Below, piece after piece: positions 22,425 to 35,356 of a DNA stretch of 64,000 nucleotides. A program made the position numbers and the translations under genes. The first letter of the stretch is position 1; each line of letters starts with the position of its first letter. Under the pieces are notes generated by a model. The model searched no databases and was not told where the DNA came from. It saw only the letters and a list, made by a program, of their open reading frames with translations. This stretch comes from Neocallimastix lanati (nom. inval.) (lineage: Eukaryota > Neocallimastigomycota > Neocallimastigomycetes > Neocallimastigales > Neocallimastigaceae): positions 398,001-462,000 of the forward strand of contig JACVTC010000060.1 in assembly GCA_016946835.1 (NCBI GenBank), in the 5' to 3' direction.

Positions 22425-25400
22425 TTGCTCCCTTTATGGTGACGGTTCCTTTAATCCTATGTCTCTTTCAGTATAAGGCTCCAACTGCGAGATATGAAAT
22501 ACCGGGTGTAAATGAAGATTTTCTGGTAATTCAAGCCGGTAGTTCATTCTTTCCCTCACTTCTATGACCTTAAAGGGTCCAAGATACTGGTTAGAAAGCT
22601 TTTTTGCAGGTTCATTGGAGAAGTAATACCTTTTCAACCAAACCATGTCGTTAACATGGAAAGTAGGACCAGAAGCTTTCCTAGAGTCACCAAACTTTTT
22701 GAAATCTTCTTTAGCTTTGATAAGGTGCTTTTTAAGGGCATCAAAATGGGCAGACCAATCCCTAGTAAGTACAGAGGCATTATCTTTTAAAAGAACAGGA
22801 GGAGAGTCAATATTGCATACTGGATTAAAACCATAATTTGCACAGAAAGGCGACATGTTTATAGATTTGTGAAATGAGTTGTTATAAGCCATTTCACAAA
22901 GAGGTAGATAAAAGCACCATTCATTTTGGGCAGTAGAACAGTAGCATCGTAAATATTGTTCGATTACGGAATTAGCCCTTTCGACTTGACCATTTGTTTG
23001 TTGATGATGAGCAGTAGCGAGTCTTGGCTTAGTATTTAGAGCTGAGCAGAGTGAGGTCCAAAATTCAGAAGAGAACTGGGAGCCATGATCAGAGACAATG
23101 ATTTTAGGGAATCCATGATACCGAAAAACGTTGTAAAGGAGCATCTTGGCGGTCAGGTCAGCGGAAGGGACGTCGGAGCAAGGAACTAAATGGGTCATCT
23201 TTGTTAAGTGATCCGAAACCACCATAATACATGTGCAATCTTGTGAACTAGGTAACGAAACTATAAAATCAACCCCAATAATTTCCCATGGTTTATTGGG
23301 AACAGCAACGGTTGAATTTTTCCGTAGGGTTTATGTCTACGAATTTTACACCTAGCACAAGTTGAACAAGAAAGTACATAATTATGAATATCTTTCTTCA
23401 TATTAGGCCACCAGTAGTATCTCTTGATTTTATCAAGAGTTTTGTCAATACCTTGGTGTCCGTTGGTGGGTGAATCATGAAAAGATTTCAAAATTCTTGC
23501 TCTTAAAGTGGATGGGACGATGATTCTGTTTTGGAAATGTAAGACTCCTTCATTTAAAGAAAATAAAGAACTTTTAACTGTGTTTGACTTAGTTTTAATC
23601 TTTTCTAAAATAGATTTGCAATATGTGTCAGTCGTTTGGGCATCAATCAAACTACTAATATTATCAGTGTTTGCACAACATAAGGCATTATCATCCAATA
23701 AAGGACGGTCTTTGTTGTGGACGGAAACCACGGAATTATAATCCGGACGTCTCGACGACGAATCTGGTTTACCACACCTTGATCCAGGTCTGAACGAAAT
23801 CCTAAAGTCAAACTTAAAAAGAAAGAGGCTCCATCTTATCTGGCGTTGGTTTAAATGTTGAGGCTTTTTAAAATATAATAAATTCCTGTGATCGGTAATG
23901 ATTTGAACAGGAAACTTAGCCCCTTCAAGGTGGTGACGCCAGGTTTCAAAAGCGGTGATAATAACGAGTAGTTCCTTGTCATATATTGTATAATTTAATT
24001 CAGAAGATGACAAAGACCTAGAATGAAAAGCGACAGGGTGAAGTTCGTTATCCTTGTCACTGATTTGAGAAAGAATGCAACCCACAGCAAAATCACTGGC
24101 ATCAGTTTCAACAGTGAATTCCTTATCTGGATCGGGGTAGATAAGGATTTCGTCTGTGGTAAAAGCAAGTTTTAATTTTTTGAAGGCATTCTCAGCATCA
24201 TCATTCCATTTGAACTCGTTATTCTTCTTGAGGAGTATTCTTAAGGGTTCCATAATTATGGCGAAATTCTTTATTAATTTCCTATAGTAGTTACAGAGTC
24301 CGAGGAAACTTTGAAGTTCATTCATGTTTTTTGGAGTAGGCCATTCAAGAATTGATTTTACTTTGTTTTTATCCATAGAAAGGCCATTTATTGATACAAC
24401 AAACCCTAAAAAAGTAGTTTCAGGAACGTGAAATTCACATTTTTCTAGTTTTACATAGAGACCATTTTTGACTAACAAGGAAAGGACATGATGAACATGT
24501 TTAATATGTTCAGTAAGGTTTTTCGAATATATTATAATGTCATCTAAGTAGACAAAGAGAAACAAGCCAATATCATCAGAAAAAATGTCTTGGATAAAGC
24601 GTTGAAAAACCGAAGGTGCATTACGTAAACCAAAAGGCATTACACGGTATTCAAAATGACCAAAAGGAGTACGAAAAGCAGTAAGGTATTCATGGCCTTT
24701 CTTGACACGAACTAAGTTATAGGCAGATCTTAAGTCAAGCCGAGAGAAAATAATAGCACCTTTAAATGATTCTATCAAATCAGATATCCTAGGAATTGGA
24801 TAACTGTTTCTAATGGTGATAGAATTGAGCTTTCTATAGTCAACACAAAGTCTAAGAGAACCGTCACGTTTTCTAACAAATAGCACCGGGGCACCAGCAG
24901 GAGATTTTGATTTTCTAATGAATCCTTTAGCAAGGTTTTCCTTAATGTATTCACGAAGTGCCTTCTTTTCTTCAACAGTCAACGAATAAATTGGTCCAAA
25001 ATAAAGTTGAGCACCGGGAACTAAATCAATGGATATATCATAAACACGGTGTGGAGGGAGTTTATCAGCTTCTTTCTTTTCAAATACAATACAAAGGTCA
25101 TAATAATATTTTTTAATTATTTTTTTTATTTCTTTTGGTATTCTTAATTTCACTATTGTGAACTAAAGCAGCGCAAATGTTCATATCGCTAAGTTCGTCT
25201 TCAGGTATGGAATCTGGAATTATTGAGTCAAGAGGAATTTCTTCCTTCTGTTCATTATTGGGTAAGAGAGAAGCAGTAATATCTGATGAATGGAAAACAA
25301 ACCTATTACCCTTAGTAGAAGGGCAATGGTTTTTACAGTAGCTTTCCAAGAAGTAAATTTTATTATTTTTGTAATCAATGTAAGGTGAATGAAGGCTTAA

Positions 25401-26519
25401 CCAATCTCTTCCAAGGATTGCAGATACGTCTTGAAGTTGTAAATTGGCTATAAAGAATTCAAATGTTTCCGTATGGTCCATGAAAGTAAGCTTAAGACGT
25501 TTTGTAACTTGTTTTATAGCCATATTCTTTTCATTAGGAAGTTTTACATTGATCGTATTTGAGAGGTTTGAATAAGGAATTTTGTTTGCTGTTACGAAGC
25601 TTTTGCAGAGATAACTTCTAGCAGAGCCCGAGTCAATAAGGATTCTGGTTTTAATCTTTTTGTTATTAACGGTTAACAAGAAAGTTGTAGTCATTTTATT
25701 ATTATGACTTGGGGTGTAATTTGCTGATAAAATACTTCCATTGTCTCGTCCCTTATGGTGCTTATTGCGTTTAAATTTATTTTCGGTCATGTTAGTTTCG
25801 TTTCTTTTTCGTTTGAAAGATTTACTACTCTTTGGCTTGTAGTCATTGGTCTTTACTTTTTGCTTAAGTAAACATTTTCTATCAATATTGATAATAGAAT
25901 TTGTTGCCTCAAATAAACTTTTAGGTTTGTCTAATTTATTGAACTCTGTTTTAACATCCTCAAGAAGACCTCTTTTGATTAGGTCAATGAATACATCGTC
26001 CGGCCATCCAATACGTCCAGCTAACCTTCGAAATTCAATAGTATATAATGCGGCTCTTCCTAAATGAAGTTGTTTTAAGTTTAGAAGTTGTTCAATAAGA
26101 ACATCCTTCTGTTCTTTAGTATCCCCAAAATTGCTTATCAAAATATCTTTAAAGGTGTCATAGCTTAACGAATTTAAAGTTCCATCAGCCTTCAATGAAA
26201 GTCCCCATTTCTTTGGAGGTCCATGTAACATGCTGATAACATAAGAAATTTTTAAGTCGTCCGTGGAAAAAGAGTTGGGATGTTTTTTAAAAAACAATTC
26301 ACTCTGTTCCAGGAGCTCATTAACGTTAAGTTTGTTGTTATCAGCTAAGTCCTTGGATAACACTCCGTTGGCGGAAAAGAAGGTAGGAATAAATTCTGTT
26401 AAAGCTGTTATAAGCTTTGAGGATTCAACTTCACTTGGAATTTGGGCGTTATTACTATTGGATTCCATTTTTACCTAAATTATAAATTATATTAACTATG
26501 AAATATATATATATGTTTA

Positions 26520-26885
26520 TTATGATTATAAGGTCATAGTTAGGAAGTTTTGGCGAAAGAAAACAGTTGAATAAGAAAATACTCAAGCATTTCCAGACGA
26601 TTTTCCAGAAGCACGTTAGCAGTAAACAGTAGTATGTACTTAATGACGGGAGCAGCTTGCCTATTACTGGTGTCATGTTCCCGCGTACACCACGATTGCA
26701 ACCTACCAAACATCGGATAGGCCAGTCCAGAGCTGCCCAGATCGCTGCCTGTGACAGATAAACTTAATCCGGAAACTGTTACCTAGATGCTAACACACTT
26801 CTGCTTCTAAGGTCTGTACTAAGTCTTGGTTCTTCTATATTGTTTCCTTGGCCTACTTCTTCCAGTTCTATTTCCCTAAAATCAT
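26520..26885 (-). other. Gypsy1 GC-richer leader
   Basis: A patch clearly less AT-rich than its surroundings, just upstream of gag in element orientation, conserved with the Gypsy-A fragment at about 9260-9610. It is untranslated leader and might hold packaging or translation signals, which is inference only. Confidence 0.6.
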
Positions 26886-26904
26886 GTAAACATATGTTAG
26901 TGTA

Positions 26905-27345
26905 TTTATGTGTTCTTATTATTGTTATTATTTATTTTATTATTGCTATTTATTGTTGTTTAATTTTTTTTTTATTATTTATCATTTATCATTTATCATT
27001 TATCATTTATTATTTACTATCATTATTTATTATTATTTATTATTATTTATTATTATTTATTATTATTTATTATTTATTATTATTTATTATTTATTATTAT
27101 TTATTATTATTTAGTATTATTTAGTATTATTTATTATTATTTATTATTATTTATTATTATTTATTATTATTTATTATTATTTTATTATTATTTATTATTA
27201 TTTATTATTATTTTATTATTATTTTATTATTATTTATTATTATTTATTATTATTTATTATTATTTATTATTATTTATTATTATTTATTATTATTTATTAT
27301 TATTTTATTATTATTTTATTATTATTTATTATTATTTATTACTAT
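26905..27345. repeat. TTTATTATTA microsatellite inside Gypsy1
   Basis: About 440 bp of near-perfect ATTATT/TTTATT repeats between the Gypsy1 leader and its 5' LTR. Reading frames through it are artefacts of the repeat. Confidence 0.9.
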
Positions 27346-27725
27346 ATATCTATTCTTTTAATTTTTTATGATTTTAATTATTTATCCAACTAATTATTAC
27401 TATTTACTTATTTTTTAATATTTAATTTATGGTTTATATTAATTTATTCTTATAATTTCTATACTAAATTATTAATTAATGATTTTTGATCTGATTTACT
27501 AATATTATCTACTTATATTTAAATATTTAATTTATTTACTATATATTAATTTATTTTTTTAATTTCTAGATTATTCTATATAATTTATATTATTTTATTT
27601 ATTATTAATCATAAAAATTTTTATTGTACTACACTAAATTATTTTGTACTACTTGATTCTAGAAATTAATTATATTATTAAATTAATTAACTATTCTATT
27701 AAACTATACTAAGAAGAGTTATTAT

Positions 27726-28742
27726 TGTAATAATTTAATTAAAAAATTATAATTAAATTATTAATCATTAATATTAGCTCTAACTGCTAATATTAAAGGT
27801 TTAGAAAAGAATCATACTTACTTATGGTTCTTTCTAATTATCGAGTTTATTATAACGAATTATAATAGACGAAACACTAAAATTGATAAGGAAAAGTTTT
27901 AATTATAAAATTTGTTTTATTAAAATAATTTGTTTTATTATTTATTAAAAATTTTAAATGTTAAAACTTATTGTCATTATTATTATATTATAATTGTTAT
28001 AATAATAACTCTTGATTTCTCAAAGAGAACTCAAGAGCCTTATTTATACTTTTTTGTCAAAATAAGGTTAAAATCAAAAGGGGTTCTAATCTTAACAAAT
28101 CTCTTATCTAGGAAAAGACTAGAAGAAAAACCTAGATAAGTTTTTTGATCGATATTCTATCCATATTGATCATCGCGTTAATTAAGTAAAACCGATTACT
28201 TTTAAGAAGTAATTGGAAAAACCTTAATTAACCGATTACTTAATCTAATATAATGATCGAAAATAAAAGAATAAAATAATGAAAATTATTTCGATCATAA
28301 ATTTAAAATTTAATCTATTTAGTTCTATTTTATAGAACTTTACATAAAAAATATAAAACAATACATTAATAATAAAATACATGATTAATACAATACAGAA
28401 TACATGATAGAATACAGAATACATGATAGAATACAGAATACATGATAAAATACAGAATAGTGTTTTAGTTTATGATTTAATAAGTGAGAGAAAACTAAAA
28501 CTAATAAATTTAATAATTAAGTGAATAATTAAATAAATTTAATATTATTTTAAATGTATAAAAATTATTTAATTAAATAAATTTTTAATATTAAACTAAA
28601 TAAAATTTTAATATATAATTAAATAAATTATTAATTATAATTAATTGTATAAATGAAATATGAGTTAAATAAAAGTTATATTAATTATAACCTAACTAAG
28701 AAAATATAATTATTTTGTTAAAAATAATTATAGATTCTTACA
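27726..28742 (-). repeat. Gypsy1 5' LTR with TATA box
   Basis: A 1017-bp terminal repeat. On the minus strand a TATA box (AGTATAAATA, 28041-28050) precedes the CTCTTGA/TCAAGAG hairpin, placing the likely transcription start in or just after that hairpin. Further hairpins lie upstream in U3: CTTATCTAGG/CCTAGATAAG (28103-28112 with 28131-28140) and GATCGATAT/ATATTGATC (28147-28171). Confidence 0.88.
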
Positions 28743-28747
28743 ATAAA

Positions 28748-29595
28748 TGTAATAATTCTATTAAGAACTAACTCAAAATAGAATTATTAACTACAACTTA
28801 ACGACTAATTCATTAAGTTGAGAAAATAAAATAAAATAAATTTTTTTTTTTTTTTTTTTTTTTTTTGTTTTTGTTTTTGAATAAAATATTTTTATTAATT
28901 TATTAAAGTTAAAAATATAAAAATGTTACTATTATAACTATGTTTTTTATAATAATAACTCTTGATTTCTCAAAGAGAACTCAAGAGCCTTATTTATATT
29001 TTTTTATGAAAATAAGGTTAAATAAGAAAGGGTTTTCTAATCTTAACAAATCTCTTATCTAGGAAAAGATTAGATAGAAAAACCTAGATAAGTTTCCGAT
29101 CGATATTCTATCCATATCGATCATCGCATTAATTAAGTAAAACCGATTACTTCTAAAAAGTAATTGGAAAAAATCTTAATTAACCGATTTTCCAATCTAA
29201 TGATCGAAAATAAAAGAATAAAATAATAAAAGATATTTCGATCATATAATTTATCCTTATATTAAAAATATAAAATTAAATAGTTAATAAAATACAGAAT
29301 ACATTATAGAATACAGAATACATTATAGAATACAGAATACATTATAAAATACAGAATACATTATAAAATACAGAATAGAATACAATACAAAATACATTAG
29401 TTACAGTAGAGAATTTAGCATATTGTAAATATATTATTTAAAATTAATTAAATAAATTTTGTTAAATTAATGAATATTTAAAATTAAATTAAATAAATTT
29501 AATAAATATTATATGTAATTAAATAAAGTTATAGTTATAATAACTTAACTAAGAAAATATAATTATTTGCTAACAAATAATTATAGATTCTTACA
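28748..29595 (-). repeat. Gypsy2 3' LTR
   Basis: An 848-bp terminal repeat from TGTAATAATTCTATT to GATTCTTACA. It starts 5 bp after the Gypsy1 LTR ends. It has the canonical hairpin core and a short tandem array of ACAGAATACATTATA units whose copy number differs between LTRs of this family. Confidence 0.9.
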
Positions 29596-32500
29596 TTGCT
29601 CTGTTTAATTATGATGTTTCCATTAAGTCTTCATTTCTTTTAGTATATGGTTCCAATTGTGAGATATGAAATACCGGATGGAGATGTAAGTTCTCTGGAA
29701 GTTCCAAACGGTAATTCATTCTTTCCCTTTTCTCGATGATTTTAAAAGGTCCAAGATATTGAGTGGATAATTTTCTAGAGGGTTCATTCGTAAAGTAGTA
29801 TCTTCTAAGCATAACCAAATCATTTACCTTAAAGTCAGATCCTACAGATTTTTTATTGTCAGCATATTTCTTAAAATCTTCTTTGGCTTTAACTAAATGT
29901 TGACGAAGAGCATTGAAATGTGAAGACCAATGCCTTGTAAGAACAGAAGCACTATCTTTTAGCAGAATCGGTGGTGAATCAATAACACAATTTGGGTCAA
30001 ATCCATAGTTAGCATGAAAAGGAGTTTGAGCTATTGATTTGTGAATGGAGTTGTTGTAGGACATTTCCCATAAAGGGAGGTAGAAACACCATTCATTTTG
30101 AGCAGAAGAACAATAGCAGCGAAGATATTGTTCTATTACAGCATTAGCCCGTTCAACCTGACCATTGGATTGTTGGTGGTGAGCAGTAGCAAGTCTTGGT
30201 TTAGCACGAATAGCATCGCACAACGAAGTCCAAAATTGAGAAGAGAATTGGGAACCATGATCAGACACAATCACTTTAGGAAAACCATGATACTTAAAGA
30301 CTTGGAAAAGTAAGAGCTTAGCAGTTAAGTCGGCAGAGGGAACATCGGAGCAGGGTACTAAATGAATCATTTTGGTTAAATGATCAGAAACAACCATGAT
30401 ACAAGTGCAATCTTGTGAAGAAGGCAATGAAACAATAAAATCGACGCCAATAACTTCCCAGGGTTTTGTAGGAGTAGGAAGTGGTATTAGTTTACCATAA
30501 GGTTTATGACGACGGATTTTATTTCTACAACAAACATCACAAGAAGCCACATAATTTGAAATATCTTTTTTCATATTAGGCCACCAGTAGTTCCTTCTGA
30601 GTTTTTCAAAGGTCCTATCTACCCCCTGATGGCCACTAGTGGGTCCATCATGGAAAGACTTTAAAAGTCTAGCCCTGAGACTGGAAGGAATAATAATACG
30701 CTTTTGAAAGTGAAGTACGCCATCGACGAAGGAAAATAAAGAACTTTTGATGTTGTTTGACTTATCCCTTATTTTTAAGAGGATATTTTTACAATAATTA
30801 TCAGCTTTCTGTGCTTCAATAAGACTACTAATATTGTCATTTATAGCACAACAGAAAGCATTATTGTTAATTATAGGTTGTGATTCAGATGAAGAGTCAG
30901 ATTTAAAATCTGGGCGTCTTGAAAGAGCATCTGGTTTGCCACTTTTAGCGCCTGATCTGAATGCAATCCTATAGTCAAACTTTGATAAAAAGAGACTCCA
31001 ACGAATTTGTCTTTGATTTAAATGTTGGGGTTTCTTAAAATACAATAAGTTCTTGTGGTCTGTTATTACTTGAACAGGAAATTTTGCGCCTTCTAAATGA
31101 TGCCTCCAAGTTTCAAACGCAGTAATTATAGCAAGAAGTTCTTTATCATATATAGTATAATTGACTTCTGCTTTATTGAGGGATCTAGAATGGAAGGCTA
31201 CGGGATGCAATAAGTTATCAGTGTCACTAACCTGAGAAAGTATGCAACCGACAGCAAAGTCGCTAGCATCTGTTTCAACGATGAATTCTTTCTCTGGATT
31301 AGGAAAAATGAGCACTTCATCAGCTTTAAAAGATTCTTTCAATTTATTAAAAGCTTCATTTGCTGATTCATCCCAATTAAATGTAGTATTTTTCCTTAAA
31401 AGTCGACGAAGAGGTTCCATATTTTTGGCAAAATTATTGATAAACTTTCTATAGAAATTACATAAGCCTAGAAAACTTTGTAATTCCTTTTGATTCTTCG
31501 GAATAGGCCAATCCAGAACAGATTTTACCTTATCCTTATCCATAGTGAGACCATCTACAGAAACAGTGAAGCCTAAGAAAGTGGTTTTAGTAACATGGAA
31601 GTCACATTTCTCTAATTTAGCATATAATCCATTGTTGATGAGAAGTTGAAGAACGATCCTAACATGTTTAATATGTTCTTTTTCGTTGTTAAAGTAAATA
31701 ATGATGTCGTCCAGATAGACCTGCACGAAAGAACCAATGATATCACTGAAGATATCTTGTACAAAACGTTGAAAAACCGAGGGGGCATTTCGAAGTCCAA
31801 AAGGCATAACGAGATATTCGAAATGTCCTAAAGGGGTTCTAAAAGCAGTAAGATATTCGTGACCTTCTTTAACTCTGATTAGGTTATAAGCAGATCTAAG
31901 GTCAAGACGAGTAAATATCTTAGCTCCTTGAAAGGATTCAATCAAGTCATTTATTCTTGGAATTGGGTAGCTATTACGGATTGTGATAGCATTTAACCGG
32001 CGATAATCTACACAGAGTCTAAGGGTACCATCGCGTTTCATTATAAATAATATAGGAGCACCTGCTGGTGATTTTGACTTCCTAATGAATTTCTTTTTTA
32101 AGTTTTCCTTAATATAATCCTTTAAAACTTTCAGTTCTTGTACAGTAAGAGAGTATATTGGACCAAAATAAAGTTCTCCACCAGGAATAAGCTCAATAGC
32201 AATATCATAGTCACGATGGGGTGGTAAGTTCTCAGCTTGTTTCTTTTCAAATACTATTTTAAGATCCGAATAGTATTTATTAATAATCTCTTCTTTTCCC
32301 TGAACGTCAGTGTTTACTTCTTCTGAATCAATCATTGCAGCACATAAATCAGAATCTGAGATATCTGTATCAAAAGCCGAATTTGGTAATACTGAATCTT
32401 CTTCTGAATTCTCCAACATTGAAGCAGTAATATTTTTATTTTGATTAAAAAACTTATTACTTTTGGAGGATGGGCAATGTGAGCCACAGTATCTACCAAG

Positions 32501-33764
32501 GAAGTAGATTCTATTATTTTTATAATCGATGAAAGGATTGTGAACGGATAACCAATCCCTTCCAAGAATACCATTAATGCCCTGAAGAGATAGATTAGCA
32601 ATGCAGAATTCAAAAGTTTCCTTATGATCCATAAATTTTAATTTAAGGGGCTTAGTAGTTTGCCTGATATTCATACTTTTCCCATTAGGAAGTTGGATGT
32701 TGATTTGGGAATTGAGTCCTAACACAGGTAATTTATTAGAATTTGCGAAGTTTTTACAAATAAAACTTCTGGCAGAACCCGAATCAATTAATAGATTTGC
32801 CTTAATATTTCTTCCATTAATATCAAGGTAGAAGGTAGTTGTGATTGTTGTTTTAATATTCGGGGTGTAATTTGCTGAAAGTATGTCGTTTTTAGACTTA
32901 TTTTTTCTGAAATGAGAATGTTTAGAATTCTTTTCTGATTTTAATAAATCGTTTCTTTTCCTATGAAACGACATTTTTCCATTAAATTTATTTTTTTGAT
33001 TGTGGCGTAGACGACTTTCCAAAAAACACTACTTATCAATTCCAATAATAATGTTGGTAGCTTCAAAAAGAGTAGATGGCTTTTCGAGTTTATCAAACTC
33101 TTCGCGGACTTTGTCAAGTAGACCCTTACCGATTATATCGATTAAAACTTCGTCGGGCCATCCTAAACGTCCAGCCAATCTCCGAAATTCAATAGTATAT
33201 TCAGCAACATTTCCTAATTGAAGTTGTTTCAATTTCCACAACTTTTCCATGATGACATATTTTTGCTTCCTTTCATTCCCAATATCAAAGTTATCCAGTA
33301 AGAGCTTCTTAAACTTACTAAATTCAAGGTTCTTTAGAGTACCATCAGTTAAAAGAGAAAGACCCCATTTTCTAGCGGTACCAGTAAGTTTATTAATAAC
33401 AAAAGAACTTTTTAGTTCATCCTTTTGAAAAGAATTTGGATGCTCCTTAAAGAAATCTTCACTTTGAATTAAAATTTCTAAGATATTTAGTTTATTGCTT
33501 TCATTTTCCTTTTGGAGGACACCATTAGGAGAAAAGAAAGCAGGAATGAAGTCAGCAATTGCAGTAATAAGTTTGGATGCATTTTCATCATGGAGATAGG
33601 AATTATTAACTTCACTTGAGGAAATTGCTTGTTTATTACTATTGAAATCCATTTTTATGCCTTTAGTATAGATAAAAATAGGATAGAGTTAACAAAATGG
33701 ACATTTTTATTACACAAAATTAAGAATTATAATAAGGATTTTGATTAATAAATATTTTATAGAA

Positions 33765-34400
33765 TACACTTTAATTTCTTCCTTCCCGTGTTACCGTTCA
33801 TTTGGTTTATCAACCAAAGGGCTGAGGTGTAGGTCTAATGTTACAGCCTACCAGTAACGGTCAACAACGTACTTGGAAATTAAATTAAAATGATTAACAA
33901 AATATTATTATAAACTTATCCTTTATTATAAACTTCTGCATAAATACAATATTTAGTATTATTTTAATTAAAATTCAATATCACTTTCTTATGCCTTACA
34001 ACATTCAAAAACCGGCAAAAGTGATCCATTAAAACATAAAAAAAAATATTTTATGTTTTCCATAGCAGTTTTATATAATCAAGCATAAAAAAAAACATAA
34101 CTGCTATAACCAATTTTGTTTGGGATAAACAAACTGTTAAAACCCATTATTAAAATTAAAACTATATAATTTTACTTCAATACATAGTATTGAAGAACCT
34201 CGAGGCCTTCAGTCACCAAGAGTTCCTTATTCGCTAGAGCTACATTCGGATAACCTATACTTTCACGTGAAATACTGCATTTCCGTACAGTACAAACCGC
34301 TACGGTATAGGAAAAGGAGACCTTTCCTTTATTACTACCTAAAAATGTACTCACCATCCCCAATTAGATGGCTAACTCTATATATGAAGGTATTATTACC
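33765..34400 (-). other. Gypsy2 leader with structured patches
   Basis: Two GC-richer patches (about 33780-33875 and 34185-34400) inside the untranslated leader. The first holds inverted CCGTTA/TAACGG segments; the second ends in a GAAGGTA/TACCTTC hairpin near 34386-34403. Function unknown. Confidence 0.5.
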
Positions 34401-34474
34401 TTCTCAGTTTGTTATTTTTTATTTATTTTTTAAAATTTTTATTTATTTCTTTATTTATTTATTATCATTATAGT

Positions 34475-34516
<42 letters not shown>

Positions 34517-34577
34517 ATTTTCAATTATTATTTCTATTCTTAATTATATTATCTAAAATTATTATTATTATTCTATA

Positions 34578-35351
34578 CTTTAGAGTAGAGTTTATTATAA
34601 AATTAATTATAATAATAACACAAAAAGTAAGAGAAGAATTGTTTGTATAAATTGATTTTAAAAATATGTTTTTGAATAAAATATTTTTATTAATTTATTA
34701 AAGTTAAAAATATAAAAATGTTACTATTATAACTATGTTTTTTATAATAATAACTCTTGATTTCTCAAAGAGAACTCAAGAGCCTTATTTATATTTTTTT
34801 ATGAAAATAAGGTTAAATAAGAAAGGGTTTTCTAATCATAACAAATCTCTTATCTAGGAAAAGATTAGATAGAAAAACCTAGATAAGTTTTCGATCGATA
34901 TTCTATCCATATCGATCATCGCATTAATTAAGTAAAACCGATTACTTCTAAAAAGTAATTGGAAAAAATCTTAATTAACCGATTTTCCAATCTAATGATC
35001 GAAAATAAAAGAATAAAATAATAAAAGATATTTCGATCATATAATTTATCCTTATATTAAAAATATAAAATTAAATAGTTAATAAAATACAGAATACATT
35101 ATAAAATACAGAATACATTATAAAATACAGAATAAAATACAATACAAAATACATTAGTTACAGTGGAGAATTTAGCATATTGTAAATATATTATTTAAAA
35201 TTAATTAAATAAATTTTGTTAAATTATTGAATATTTAAAATTAAATTAAATAATTTAATAAATATTATATGTAATTAAATAAAGTTATAGTTATAATAAC
35301 TTAACTAAGAAAATATAATTATTTGCTAACAAATAATTATAGATTCTTACA
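34578..35351 (-). repeat. Gypsy2 5' LTR
   Basis: A terminal repeat matching 28748-29595 over its core. On the minus strand the TATA box lies at about 34786-34793, next to the CTCTTGA/TCAAGAG hairpin. It is followed by target duplication ATAAA (35352-35356). The expected first ~100 bp at the inner edge are not recognisable; a T-tract occupies that position. Confidence 0.85.
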
Positions 35352-35356
35352 ATAAA

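Larger units (their letters stand above)
21426..28742 (-). mobile_element. Gypsy1: Ty3/gypsy retrotransposon, young
   Basis: A 7.3-kb element with LTRs at 21426-22424 and 27726-28742. In element order on the minus strand: leader (about 26480-27725), gag ending in a basic tail instead of a zinc knuckle and continuing into an aspartic protease (DSGS) at 25113-26468, then RT (YLDD), RNase H and integrase with an HHCC zinc region (about 22434-25153). The gag-protease and pol frames overlap, an arrangement often read through by ribosomal frameshifting in Ty3-like elements. The RT-RH-IN order makes it Ty3/gypsy. It is nearly whole, with about one or two breaks in pol. The LTRs are almost identical, so insertion is recent. 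Purine tract AAAGGGAGCAA adjoins the 3' LTR. Confidence 0.93.
28748..35351 (-). mobile_element. Gypsy2: Ty3/gypsy retrotransposon, nearly whole
   Basis: A 6.6-kb element of a related but distinct family. LTRs are at 28748-29595 and about 34578-35351; the 5-bp target duplication ATAAA is at 28743-28747 and 35352-35356. In element order on the minus strand: leader (33653-34577) with two GC-richer patches, gag (33029-33652), then a long frame (29609-33022) covering a basic gag-end region, aspartic protease (DSGS), RT (YLDD), RNase H and integrase with HHCC zinc region. It looks nearly whole, with at most about one or two breaks in coding, although the inner edge of the 5' LTR is replaced by T-rich DNA. 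Young: the LTR cores are nearly identical. Confidence 0.93.

Noticed and set aside
26840-27124. Leucine/isoleucine/tyrosine-rich frames near the Gypsy1 5' end
   Set aside because: Translations of the TTTATTATTA microsatellite.
21421-28747. ATCAA/ATAAA as target duplication of Gypsy1
   Set aside because: Only four of five bases match, and each belongs to the duplication of a neighbouring element, so it cannot be assigned safely.
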